DNA from: Cyanobacteriota bacterium
Lineage (GTDB): Bacteria > Acidobacteriota > Vicinamibacteria > Vicinamibacterales > UBA2999
Length of the DNA stretch: 38,124 bases
Reading direction: 5' to 3'
Assembly (NCBI GenBank): GCA_019752015.1
Contig: JAIEMQ010000078.1
Coordinates: 1 to 38,124 of the forward strand
Shown: piece after piece, positions 1 to 7,151 of the stretch
Layout of the letters: every line of letters begins with the position of its first letter
Numbering within the stretch: the first letter of the stretch is position 1
The notes under the pieces: generated by a model
Told to the model about the DNA's origin: nothing
What the model saw: only the letters and a program-made list of their open reading frames with translations
The model's database searches: none
Position numbers and translations under genes: made by a program

Positions 1-21
1 AGGCGTCGTCGTTTCATTTGG

Positions 22-68
22 AAGGGGACATTTCTATTTCGCTAAAGAAGGGGACATTTCTATTTCGC
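22..68. repeat. Two identical 21-bp direct repeats
   Basis: A 21-bp unit starting AAGGGGACATTTC occurs at 22-42 and again, identically, at 48-68. The two copies are separated by five bases. No gene covers them; the nearest is the 3' end of the radical SAM gene at 170. Motifs of this look occur beside transposase genes in other genomes, so this may be the edge of a mobile element lying to the left of the window. That link is from memory and not proven here. Bases 69-169 hold nothing I recognise. Confidence 0.6.
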
Positions 69-169
69 CTTGACAAGCCACGGCAAGCCCCCTTGACAAG
101 AGGATACATCGTCCGGATACGACGCTGCCAACAGTAAGAGGCGGATGGCCGCCGCCGCGGCTCCGCGGT

Positions 170-1537
170 TCAGCGAACCCACAGGCCGCGAGTAATGGTT
201 GGTGATCCGCATGATTCGAACCAGTCGATGCCTTCGCTGACCAGATCGAACTTCAAGCCATAGCGGCCGGGTTGCTCGGGCGCGGCGATGTCGATCCTGA
301 TGTCCGCCGAACGTCCCGGGCCGAGATCGACCGGCAGCCACGCGCGCGCGTGATCGCGGTTGATGACTTCGCCCTTTTCGTTCGTCAGCTGCGCGCCGAG
401 CCGGATGACCCGCCTGCCGTCGCCCAAATCCGACTGCGCCCGGAACGGACGGCCCGACACGTTCCTGACGTGCGCCGTCAGCGACACCGGCGTCGAGCGC
501 CGGATCAGGAACGGCAGGTTCGGCAGCACGGTGTGCACGTCGATTTCCGCGCGCGGCGTGGCGCCGGGAATCGCGTTGCCGAGACCGCTGTTGTCCCAGA
601 TCTCGTACTTGATGCGCTCGTAGTCCGGCGTGCCCGGCGCGAAGCGGCGCGAGAACGAATCCTCCGGGTGGTCGGTGATCTCCCAGCAGAGCCGATCGAC
701 GCCGATCTCGGCGGCCATGGCGCGCGCCTTGTCCATCTCCTCGTCGGAGTCGTTCCACTTGAAGAGAATGTAGCGCCAGTTCACGAACGGAGTCTGCCGT
801 CCGTTCTTGTTGCGCTCATCGAGCAGCGCGCGAAGATTCGCGAGCGCCTTGTCGAGATTCCCGCGCTGGCGGTACTTGACGTAGGCCTCCTGCGAGGCGC
901 CATCGAGGGAGAACGTCACTTCATCGATGCCCGAGCGCGCCAGCTGGCGGACCTTCTCGTCGCTGAACGCCAGGCCGTTCGTGCTCGTGTAGAGATAAAT
1001 GTGCGGGAACTTCGTCTTGATGTACTCGCACATTTCGACGGCGCGCTTGTGCAGGAACGCTTCGCCGTAATTGAAGAAGTCGATGCGCTCGAGCGACGGG
1101 CCGGCTTCGTCAATCACCTTCGTGAACAGATCGAAGTCCAGCATGCCGGCCTGGCGCGTGCGCGTGATGCCGGTCTCCGGCGCGCAAATCGCCTGGTTGC
1201 AGGAAATGTTGCAGGCCGCGGTGCACTCGACGTAGAGCCGCTTCGGGATCGCCGCGACGTTCAGATCGCGCTGCGGAATCGCATCGTCGGGGCCCATCGG
1301 CAGCTTGAGCGGACAATCGCCGCAGAAGCTCGATCCGCCCGCGTTCAGATCAACGCGCAGCTGTGACGCGACCGGCCCGGTCCAGATGCCGGCGACGGAC
1401 GACGTGCGCGCATCACCGAGGACGCGCTTCGCATACGGATCGGCGCAGCCGCACACCATGCGGCCGTCGCACAGCATGACGCCGATCTCCCACGGCCACG
1501 AACAGCGATAACGAGTGGCCAGATAATTCAGGGACAT
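170..1537 (-). CDS. Radical SAM protein with N-terminal SPASM-like region and Wzt-like C-terminal domain
   Basis: 455 residues from the ATG at 1537. An upstream in-frame extension exists but would only translate the 7-bp repeat array, so I reject it. Residues 1-80 hold six cysteines (C12, C23, C29, C31, C72, C75) in a pattern like a SPASM auxiliary Fe-S domain, here N-terminal instead of C-terminal. The radical SAM core follows with C105, C109, C113 and C118, then a FFNYGE strand and a TSTNG strand typical of the barrel. The usual CX3CX2C motif is not present: the spacing is CX3CX3CX4C. The last ~110 residues resemble the carbohydrate-binding C-terminal domain of Wzt transporters (GRYGLKFDLVSEGIDWF). 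Substrate unknown. Such proteins often modify peptides, sugars or lipids. It lies directly downstream of the coiled-coil, STAS and sigma genes. Confidence 0.8.
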   Translation of the reverse strand: MSLNYLATRYRCSWPWEIGVMLCDGRMVCGCADPYAKRVLGDARTSSVAGIWTGPVASQLRVDLNAGGSSFCGDCPLKLPMGPDDAIPQRDLNVAAIPKRLYVECTAACNISCNQAICAPETGITRTRQAGMLDFDLFTKVIDEAGPSLERIDFFNYGEAFLHKRAVEMCEYIKTKFPHIYLYTSTNGLAFSDEKVRQLARSGIDEVTFSLDGASQEAYVKYRQRGNLDKALANLRALLDERNKNGRQTPFVNWRYILFKWNDSDEEMDKARAMAAEIGVDRLCWEITDHPEDSFSRRFAPGTPDYERIKYEIWDNSGLGNAIPGATPRAEIDVHTVLPNLPFLIRRSTPVSLTAHVRNVSGRPFRAQSDLGDGRRVIRLGAQLTNEKGEVINRDHARAWLPVDLGPGRSADIRIDIAAPEQPGRYGLKFDLVSEGIDWFESCGSPTITRGLWVR

Positions 1538-1571
1538 TTTGCCTTTTGCCTTTTGCCTTCTGCCTTCTGCC
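1537..1571 (-). repeat. Five-unit 7-bp tandem array filling the intergenic gap
   Basis: Read on the minus strand, this is GGCAGAA twice and then GGCAAAA three times. It begins at the base after the stop codon of the coiled-coil gene (1572-1574) and ends on the ATG of the radical SAM gene, so the whole spacer is repeat. The AAGG in the last units lies where a ribosome binding site would be. The same 7-bp unit occurs inside topA at 14964-14991. Confidence 0.85.
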
Positions 1572-1844
1572 TTACTCAGCGCTCTTCCCAAGCTTCCGCA
1601 GATACGCTTCGAGCTTGTCGTTCTCGTACTTCACTTGATTCAGGAACAGGCTTTCGGCGAGATACGCCTTGCGCTCGTCTTCGGTGAGCTGGTTGATCAG
1701 GTGATTGATCTCGCGATTCATGTCCTCGAACGATCGCTCGAGCTCCTTCTTCGCGGTGACCTCGTGATAGAGCGCCTCGAGCACGGCGAGCAGGTCGCCG
1801 TCGAGCACGATCTCGGCTCCGGATGTGGTCTTGATGCTGCGCAT
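1572..1844 (-). CDS. Small coiled-coil protein of unknown function
   Basis: 90 residues, acidic and charged. Residues ~20-85 are predicted helical with heptad-like hydrophobic spacing (LLAVLEALYHEV, then INHLINQL and LNQVKYENDKLEAYL), suggesting a coiled coil. There is no signal peptide, membrane segment or known catalytic motif. The start ATG at 1844 is two bases from the stop of the STAS gene, so it is probably co-transcribed and possibly coupled. The position after a sigma factor and STAS protein suggests a regulatory or scaffold role, but I do not recognise the family. Confidence 0.75.
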   Translation of the reverse strand: MRSIKTTSGAEIVLDGDLLAVLEALYHEVTAKKELERSFEDMNREINHLINQLTEDERKAYLAESLFLNQVKYENDKLEAYLRKLGKSAE

Positions 1845-1846
1845 GA

Positions 1847-2188
1847 TCAGGCCCCGAAGCTCGCGAGCGCGCCCGCCTCGTCCGGAAACATCTTCAGGAA
1901 GTTGTGCGCGCCCGTCATCGTCAGCATGGTCTCGACGCGCTTGTTGACCCCGGCCAGCCGCAGCTCGCCGCCGGCCGCCGTGGTCTGACGATACAGATCC
2001 ATCAGGCAGCCGATCGTCGCGGAGTCGACGTAGGTGACTTTCGAGAGATCGATCATCACCTTCTTGTCGCCGCCGGTCAGCAGCGACATCACCGCGCCGG
2101 AAAAGTCGGCCAGCAGGGGGTACATCAAACGGCTTTCGCCGATGCGGACGATGGCGACGCCTTGTGCGCGATCTGTCGTGAGATTCAT
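1847..2188 (-). CDS. STAS-domain protein, anti-sigma factor antagonist type
   Basis: 113 residues from ATG 2188; a GTG at 2191 is an alternative start. It is a single STAS domain. The strand VMIDLSKVTYVDSATIG carries the Asp-Ser pair whose serine (about S56) is phosphorylated by the anti-sigma kinase in SpoIIAA and RsbV proteins. The later LRLAGVNKRVETML helix region also fits. Its ATG overlaps the sigma-factor stop as TGATG, implying translational coupling. In known partner-switching systems an RsbW/SpoIIAB-type kinase links the STAS protein to the sigma factor. No such kinase is encoded next to this pair, so it either lies elsewhere or the STAS protein has another partner. Confidence 0.88.
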   Translation of the reverse strand: MNLTTDRAQGVAIVRIGESRLMYPLLADFSGAVMSLLTGGDKKVMIDLSKVTYVDSATIGCLMDLYRQTTAAGGELRLAGVNKRVETMLTMTGAHNFLKMFPDEAGALASFGA

Positions 2189-2799
2189 CACTCGGTCCCT
2201 TCTTCAGCTCGAATCCGCTGCACCTGCCGCGCCAGCTCGGTGCGGCCGCGGTTGATGCGTGATTTCACCGTGCCCTCCGGCAGGTTCAGTTGATCGGCGA
2301 TCTCCTGGTACGAAAGCTCCTGGATGTCGCGCTTCACCACCGCTTCGCGCAGCGTCGGCGGCAGCTCCGCCATCGCCTTGCGCAGCAGATCGACGCGGTC
2401 GCGCTGCTCGAGCGCCTGGTAGGCGCTCTGGCCCGGCGCCGCCGGCGTCAGCTCGCCGGCATCGACGTCGCGATCGATCGTCTCGCGCTCCTTGCGCACG
2501 CTGCGATAGTGATCGATGCACAGGTTGCGGCTGACGCTGACCAGCCAGGTCTGGAAATTCGCGCGCCGATCGAACGTGTGGAGCGACTTGAAAATCTTCA
2601 GGAAGATGTCCTGCGTCAGGTCTTCCGCTTCGTCGTGCCGCGCCGTGAACTTGTACGCGATGTTGAAGACCTTGCGGCGGTGCTGGCGGACGATCTCGTC
2701 CCACGCCGCCTGGTCACCGGCCAGGCAACGCTGGATGAGCGCATCAATCGCATCAGTGCCTACCGGCGAAGGGTCCGACATGTCGCGGTGAAAAATCAT
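2188..2799 (-). CDS. ECF-type RNA polymerase sigma factor
   Basis: 203 residues from the ATG at 2799, which has a G-rich sequence (GGGGGCG) eight bases upstream. The in-frame extension to 2904 lacks family similarity, and an ATG at 2781 is also possible. Region 2 is clear (EDLTQDIFLKIFKSL, then FQTWLVSVSRNLCIDHYR). Region 4 is a helix-turn-helix (LSYQEIADQLNLPEGTVKSR). Between them is a short variable linker. It probably directs transcription of its own operon and perhaps of the divergent secreted protein gene at 2934. No anti-sigma factor with a zinc motif or membrane helix is adjacent. Confidence 0.9.
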   Translation of the reverse strand: MIFHRDMSDPSPVGTDAIDALIQRCLAGDQAAWDEIVRQHRRKVFNIAYKFTARHDEAEDLTQDIFLKIFKSLHTFDRRANFQTWLVSVSRNLCIDHYRSVRKERETIDRDVDAGELTPAAPGQSAYQALEQRDRVDLLRKAMAELPPTLREAVVKRDIQELSYQEIADQLNLPEGTVKSRINRGRTELARQVQRIRAEEGTE

Positions 2800-2933
2800 A
2801 TCATTCGCCCCCGATTCACCCGGGCCGAAACGGGGTGAATCCGCGGCGAAAGCCAAAAAACGCTTGACGATCGCCGTCGAGACAGCCGAGCATCCCTCAT
2901 CCACAACTGGAAGGCCCTACCAGGAGATGGCCC

Positions 2934-3920
2934 ATGATTCGCTCGTTCGTTGTCGCCCTCGGCACGATCGTCGTCGTCTCGCTGTTCAGTTCTCCGTTAC
3001 AGATTGCCGCGCAGCAGCCGGCGCCGCCGTCGCAGCTGCCGGTGCAGATCACCGGCGCGGCCGCCGGCATCAGCCTCGAGATTTTCATGAACGCCGGCAA
3101 GGTCGCCGATGTCACCATCGGCAGCGACGGTACCGGCTCCTCGATTCTCGATCTCAGCAATCTTGGCAAGGTGCAGCTGCAGGTCTACGTCGATGTCTGC
3201 CAGGATGGCAAGGTCGTCAAGGTGCTGATTGTCTCCGGCCAGCCCGCGCCTGAAGACAAGAACTGCCGCAGGCGCATTGTCGGCGGCGCGTGGTGGAGCG
3301 ACTGCGGCGTCACGCGGCTCACGATCGACATCACGAAGTTCGCCATGCGCGTGATCGGCTGCGGCAGTTTTTATACCGAGCCGAAGTTCTACGGCCCGGT
3401 GGGCGGCGCGATCGTCGTTGGTGGGCTGCTGATTGCCGGCGGAGGCGACGGCACGACGGCGGTCGCGGCGAGCCCGCCAGCCACCACCACACCTCCGGCG
3501 ACCACGACGCCGCCGGTGACGACGCCACCGGTCACGACGCCGCCGGTGACGCCACCCGCCAACACCACGACGCCCTCGGTGCCCGTCGACTTCAACATCA
3601 CCATGACGCCGGGATACACCCATCCGGGCGGATCGACGTCGATCGCGTGCTTCGGTATCCTCGCCGCGCCGGTCGGCAGCGCGCCGGCGCTCAATCAGAC
3701 CGCGACCTACACCGGCACGATCAGCGGCCCCGGCGTCGTGTCGGGGGGCTCGTTCTCCGGCAACTTGAGCGCGGCGGGACGCGCCGTGGTGCAGGCCGTG
3801 ATCAACGCGTTCGGCAATTACACCGCCAACGTGACCGTAATCTTCGGCGGTGTGACGCGCACAGCGACCAGCCAGGTCAACGTGAACCAGAACCAGGGCA
3901 CCTGCCCGCAGCCGCAATAG
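2934..3920 (+). CDS. Secreted protein with Thr/Pro-rich linker, function unknown
   Basis: 328 residues. AGGAG at 2922-2926 precedes the ATG by seven bases. Residues 1-27 form a signal peptide ending near IAAQQ. A first domain (~30-150) has several cysteines and beta-rich sequence. A hydrophobic glycine-rich stretch (~150-170, VGGAIVVGGLLIAGGG) could be a second membrane segment. Next comes a low-complexity linker of about 45 residues made of TTTPP and VTTPP repeats. A last beta-sandwich-like domain (~215-320) contains SIACFG and TYTGTISGPG. The layout of two domains joined by a Thr/Pro linker suits a surface or periplasmic adhesive protein. No catalytic motif was seen. It diverges from the sigma-factor operon and may be its target. 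Confidence 0.75.
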   Translation: MIRSFVVALGTIVVVSLFSSPLQIAAQQPAPPSQLPVQITGAAAGISLEIFMNAGKVADVTIGSDGTGSSILDLSNLGKVQLQVYVDVCQDGKVVKVLIVSGQPAPEDKNCRRRIVGGAWWSDCGVTRLTIDITKFAMRVIGCGSFYTEPKFYGPVGGAIVVGGLLIAGGGDGTTAVAASPPATTTPPATTTPPVTTPPVTTPPVTPPANTTTPSVPVDFNITMTPGYTHPGGSTSIACFGILAAPVGSAPALNQTATYTGTISGPGVVSGGSFSGNLSAAGRAVVQAVINAFGNYTANVTVIFGGVTRTATSQVNVNQNQGTCPQPQ

Positions 3921-3931
3921 CATCGCCGCGA

Positions 3932-3937
3932 TAGAAT
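3932..3937 (+). promoter_or_regulatory. Possible -10 element for a leaderless lysA transcript
   Basis: TAGAAT lies seven bases before the GTG start of lysA, too close for a normal leader. The only Shine-Dalgarno-like bases (GAGGGA) abut the start codon. This fits a TANNNT -10 box giving a leaderless mRNA, as known in Deinococcus and actinobacteria. No convincing -35 was found. Confidence 0.35.
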
Positions 3938-3944
3938 CGAGGGA

Positions 3945-5186
3945 GTGGCATCCACCACTCCCTCGACAGCTTCAGATGCCCGTACCCGGCAGCTCACGGA
4001 TATTGCGGCGTCGGCGGGCACGCCGTGCTACGTCTACGACGCCGGCGCGATTCGTGCCGCATACGCGACGCTCGATCGGGCGTTCGACGGTTATCCGCAC
4101 GCGATTCACTACGCGCTCAAGGCCAATTCATCGCTGGCGATCGTGCGGCTGGTACAGGCGCTCGGCAGCCACGCTGATGCCAATTCACCTGGCGAGGTCG
4201 ACGTCGCGTTTCGATGCGGCTTCGGTCCCGATCAGATCGTCTTTACCGGAGTGGGGAAGAGCGCCGCCGACATCGACCACGCGGTGTCGCTCGGCCTGCT
4301 CGCGATCAATGTCGAATCGCCGGGCGAGCTCGATCGCATCGATCAACGGGCGATTGCTCACGGTGTGCGCGCTCGGGTGGCGCTGCGCGTCAATCCCGAC
4401 ATCGACGCGCAGAGCCATCCGCACATTTCCACCGGCCTCAAGTCGAACAAGTTCGGCGTGCCGATCAGCGAGGCACCGGCGCTGTTTCGCGAAATGTCCT
4501 CGCGCCGCGGCCTGCTGCCGATCGGCGCTCACGTGCACATCGGGTCGCAGATCACGACGCTCGATCCGCTCCGCAAGGCCGCTGAATCCGTCGTGGCGCT
4601 CGCGCGCGATCTGAAAACCGACGGCGTCCAGCTGCAGCATCTCGACATGGGCGGCGGACTCGGCATCTCGTACGACGGCAGTCCCGTTGTCGATCCGGCC
4701 GAATATGTCCGCACCCTCGTCGCTGCGACGCGCAGCAGCGGACTCAAAGTGGCGATTGAGCCAGGACGCATCCTCGTTGGACCCGCCGGCGTGCTGCTGT
4801 CGAGAGTCGTCGACGTCAAACAGTTCCCGGGCGCGAAGCGCTTCATCGTGCTCGATGCGGGCATGACCGAGTTGATGCGGCCGGCGCTCTACAACGCGTA
4901 TCACCGCATCGATCCGCTGATTCGCCGCGACGGCAGCGACGTGCCCGTCGACATCGTCGGGCCGATCTGCGAGAGCACGGACGCCTACGCGCGCGATCGC
5001 GCCTTTCCGCCCGTCGAAGTCGGCGACATTGTCGTCGTTCGTGACGTCGGCGCCTACGGCGCGGTGATGGGGCATACCTACCTGCGACGGCCGCTGCCGC
5101 CCGAAGTCCTGATCGCCGGCGACGAGTGGCGCGTGATCCGGCGTCGCCAAACGCTCGACGAACTGCTGGCACTCGAGACCGAATGA
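3945..5186 (+). CDS. lysA: Diaminopimelate decarboxylase
   Basis: 413 residues, normal length. It is a PLP enzyme that decarboxylates meso-diaminopimelate to L-lysine, the last step of lysine synthesis, in the cytoplasm. Visible motifs: the PLP lysine in HYALKAN (K59), HVHIGSQ, the glycine-rich phosphate loop LDMGGGLGISY, EPGRILVG, and the C-terminal GPICESTD with the active-site cysteine contributed across the dimer. The GTG at 3945 is chosen because no other start precedes the conserved N-terminal block. It overlaps tmk by four bases (ATGA). Confidence 0.95.
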   Translation: MASTTPSTASDARTRQLTDIAASAGTPCYVYDAGAIRAAYATLDRAFDGYPHAIHYALKANSSLAIVRLVQALGSHADANSPGEVDVAFRCGFGPDQIVFTGVGKSAADIDHAVSLGLLAINVESPGELDRIDQRAIAHGVRARVALRVNPDIDAQSHPHISTGLKSNKFGVPISEAPALFREMSSRRGLLPIGAHVHIGSQITTLDPLRKAAESVVALARDLKTDGVQLQHLDMGGGLGISYDGSPVVDPAEYVRTLVAATRSSGLKVAIEPGRILVGPAGVLLSRVVDVKQFPGAKRFIVLDAGMTELMRPALYNAYHRIDPLIRRDGSDVPVDIVGPICESTDAYARDRAFPPVEVGDIVVVRDVGAYGAVMGHTYLRRPLPPEVLIAGDEWRVIRRRQTLDELLALETE

Positions 5187-5812
5187 ACCCCAGGACCTCA
5201 GGACCTCAAGACCTCAAGACCTCGGGGCATCTCATCGCCTTCGAAGGCCTCGATCAAAGCGGCAAGCAGACACAGGCAGAACGATTGCTCGCGGCATTTC
5301 GAGCGGCGGGGCACAACACCGAGTTCCTGACGTTTCCCGAATACACGACGGCGATCGGCGAGGAGATCGATCGCGCGCTCCACGGGAAACGCGACTACCA
5401 GCCAGACACCCTGCAGTTGCTGTACATCGCCAATCGATTCGAGTTCCGGCCGCGCATCACCTCGTGGCTCGAATCGGGTACGATGGTCGTGTGCGATCGA
5501 TACCTGGCGTCGAGCATCGCCTATGGCGAGGCGCAGGGCGTCGATGCGCAGTGGCTGACGGAGATTCAGAAATTCCTGCCGCCGCCCTCGCTGACGATCT
5601 TCCTGGACATGCCGCCTGAGGTTTCACTCACGAGAAAACAAGCGGATCGCGACAAGTTCGAGCGCGACATGCCGCTGCTCAGCCGCGTCCGCGAGAGTTA
5701 TCTTCGACAGGCGAAGCAGCCTGCCTGGATTCGCCTCGAAGCCGGCCGCGACAAGGACGCCGTCTCGGCCGATGTGATGGCCGCCGTGCGCTCACGGCTC
5801 GGGATGCTGTAA
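5183..5812 (+). CDS. tmk: Thymidylate kinase
   Basis: 209 residues from the ATG at 5183, which overlaps the lysA stop as ATGA. It phosphorylates dTMP to dTDP for DNA synthesis. Motifs: P-loop GLDQSGKQTQ, the DR motif in VVCDRYLASSIAYG, and a lid-region stretch RKQADRDKFERD. The first ~16 residues (PRTSGPQDLKTSG) are encoded by a tandem array and are not conserved in the family. The conserved protein begins at HLIAFEG. The lysA-tmk overlap suggests one transcript. Confidence 0.92.
   Translation: MNPRTSGPQDLKTSGHLIAFEGLDQSGKQTQAERLLAAFRAAGHNTEFLTFPEYTTAIGEEIDRALHGKRDYQPDTLQLLYIANRFEFRPRITSWLESGTMVVCDRYLASSIAYGEAQGVDAQWLTEIQKFLPPPSLTIFLDMPPEVSLTRKQADRDKFERDMPLLSRVRESYLRQAKQPAWIRLEAGRDKDAVSADVMAAVRSRLGML
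5191..5222 (+). repeat. Four-unit 8-bp tandem array at the start of tmk
   Basis: CAGGACCT twice, then CAAGACCT twice. It starts four bases after the lysA stop codon and lies within the first codons of tmk, where it codes for a non-conserved N-terminal peptide. One of several arrays placed at stop codons in this window. Confidence 0.8.
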
Positions 5813-5837
5813 CGCCAACGACATGTTGCGTTCTTAA

Positions 5838-5859
5838 GCTCAACGCGTCGTTCTTGAGC
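5838..5859. terminator. Weak hairpin between convergent tmk and doc
   Basis: GCTCAA (5838-5843) can pair with TTGAGC (5854-5859) over a ten-base loop. There is no T-tract. It is the only structure I see between the two convergent genes, so a terminator role is possible but poorly supported. Confidence 0.2.
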
Positions 5860-5867
5860 GCGAAGCA

Positions 5868-6254
5868 CTACAAACCGCTCACCACGCGCGATTTGAACCA
5901 CTTCGTCAGTGCGTCTCGACTCATCGAGCCAGCCGCGAGTGCGAGCATGACGTGCTCCTGGTCATCGCCAGGTGCTTCGATCCTTAGCCCATTCATTTCC
6001 AGGAATACAGCCGTCGCGGCGTGCGCGATTCGCTTGTTACCGTCGACGAACGGATGATTCATCGCGAGGCTGAAACAGAGCGCAGCTGCTTTATCGACCG
6101 TGGTCGGATAGAGGTCGGTGCCGTCGAAAGTAGCCTTCGGTTGGGCAAGCGCCGACTCCAGCGCGCCAAGGTCACGAATTCCATCAGCGCCGCCGGTGCC
6201 AGCGATGACGGCGCGGTGGAGCCACACCACCTCGCCGAAAGTCAGATAGCGCAC
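5868..6254 (-). CDS. doc: Doc-type toxin, Fic fold (death-on-curing)
   Basis: 128 residues, typical Doc size. The Fic signature is present as HPFVDGNKR within MNHPFVDGNKRIAHAATAVF, with the catalytic-type histidine and phosphate-binding GNKR. Phage P1 Doc phosphorylates elongation factor EF-Tu with this site and so stops translation; by family the same target is likely. The N-terminal YLTFGEVVWLHRAV is the usual Doc opening. Its ATG lies three bases after the stop of the antitoxin gene. No loss of key residues is visible, so the toxin should be active. Confidence 0.92.
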   Translation of the reverse strand: MRYLTFGEVVWLHRAVIAGTGGADGIRDLGALESALAQPKATFDGTDLYPTTVDKAAALCFSLAMNHPFVDGNKRIAHAATAVFLEMNGLRIEAPGDDQEHVMLALAAGSMSRDALTKWFKSRVVSGL

Positions 6255-6257
6255 AGG

Positions 6258-6452
6258 TCACGCCAAGCGCCGGTACAGCTCGTTGTTCTTGGCAAGTACC
6301 CGTTCCGCAGTCGCCTGAAAGATTGCGTCCGGGGCGGCAAGAAGGTCTGTCACTGCTGCGCGGGCCAACTCCTCGACAGGCACACCGAGCCGGATGGCTT
6401 CTGCTTCGAGTTGCGCTGCTTGAGCGGGTGGTAATTCGATGGCGACTTTCAT
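6258..6452 (-). CDS. Antitoxin partner of Doc
   Basis: 64 residues. The N-terminal half (MKVAIELPPAQAAQLEAEA, then GVPVEELARAAV) looks like a ribbon-helix-helix DNA-binding segment. The C-terminal FQATAERVLAKNNELYRRLA is the amphipathic tail of Doc antitoxins that blocks the Fic active site. Its ATG overlaps the comF stop codon as ATGA, so it is translated behind comF. Such antitoxins usually repress their own promoter. Here I see no obvious separate promoter, so the module may depend on the housekeeping transcript. Confidence 0.85.
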   Translation of the reverse strand: MKVAIELPPAQAAQLEAEAIRLGVPVEELARAAVTDLLAAPDAIFQATAERVLAKNNELYRRLA

Positions 6453-7099
6453 GAGCTGATTCTACCGCGTTCATTCACCACACGTGCTGCTGTAATCGCG
6501 CGCACTTCTTTCACCCCCGCCATCTTCAACACGCGCGCGCACGCATCGAGCGTCGATCCCGTCGTCGAGACGTCATCAACGAGAACAACCACGCCGGGAA
6601 CCGGGAGCCGGGAGCCGGGAACCGAGAGAGCAAAGGCGTTTTTCACATTTGCCTCGCGCTGGTTCTTCGGTAATTCGATCTGCGACTGCGTATGCACGAC
6701 GCGTTTCAACAGCGGCATCACCGGCACGCCAAGATGCCGCGCGAGATCGTCCGCCTGATTGAATCCTCGTTGATACTCGCGGCGCGGATGCAGCGGAACG
6801 GGCACGACCACCTCCGCGTCCACCAGTAACGTCGCAGCGGTAGCCCGCATCAGCCCGCCCAGCGGCGGCGCGATCGATCTGCGCCGCTCGTATTTCAGCG
6901 CATGGAGGATCTCCTTCATGCGGCCCTCGTAGCGATCGACCGCGCATGACCAGTCAACGCCGTCACTGCGCAGGTGATCGATCAGCCGCGGCGCCAGACG
7001 CAGCTGCGTCCAGCACTCGTCGCAGACAGCGCCGTTCAGCGGATGCCGGAGCGTTCTCCGGCAACCCGCGCACGGCGGTTGAAATAACGATGAGAGCAG
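6449..7099 (-). CDS. comF: ComF family phosphoribosyltransferase-like protein
   Basis: About 216 residues. ComF proteins act in uptake or handling of DNA during transformation; dprA in the same window fits that role. It has a zinc-binding N-terminus (CAGC, then CDEC), the PVPLHPRREYQRGFNQ block, and the PRPP-binding loop VVVLVDDVSTTGST. Directly before that loop a 7-bp array encodes the odd insert SVPGSRLPVPG. The start is uncertain: no ATG, GTG or TTG lies in frame between the rsfS stop and the zinc motif. I use CTG 7099. The next in-frame starts (ATG 7345, TTG 7351) lie deep inside rsfS. Confidence 0.8.
   Translation of the reverse strand: MLSSLFQPPCAGCRRTLRHPLNGAVCDECWTQLRLAPRLIDHLRSDGVDWSCAVDRYEGRMKEILHALKYERRRSIAPPLGGLMRATAATLLVDAEVVVPVPLHPRREYQRGFNQADDLARHLGVPVMPLLKRVVHTQSQIELPKNQREANVKNAFALSVPGSRLPVPGVVVLVDDVSTTGSTLDACARVLKMAGVKEVRAITAARVVNERGRISS
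6594..6628. repeat. Five-unit 7-bp array inside comF
   Basis: CCGGGAA, CCGGGAG, CCGGGAG, CCGGGAA and CCGAGAG on the plus strand. It lies in the comF reading frame just before the PRPP-binding loop. Five heptamers make 35 bases, so with flanks the frame is kept. The same heptamer family is found upstream of dprA (11332-11365) and inside xerC (18489-18522). Confidence 0.85.
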
Positions 7100-7120
7100 G
7101 ACATTGCTGGAGGCTTTTGC

Positions 7121-7148
7121 CCAAGCCCCAAGCCCCAGGTCCCAGGCC
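7121..7148. repeat. Four-unit 7-bp array just after the rsfS stop
   Basis: CCAAGCC twice, CCAGGTC, CCAGGCC on the plus strand. It begins three bases downstream of the rsfS stop codon (7152-7154) on the coding strand and fills most of the gap to comF. Confidence 0.75.
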
Positions 7149-7151
7149 CCA

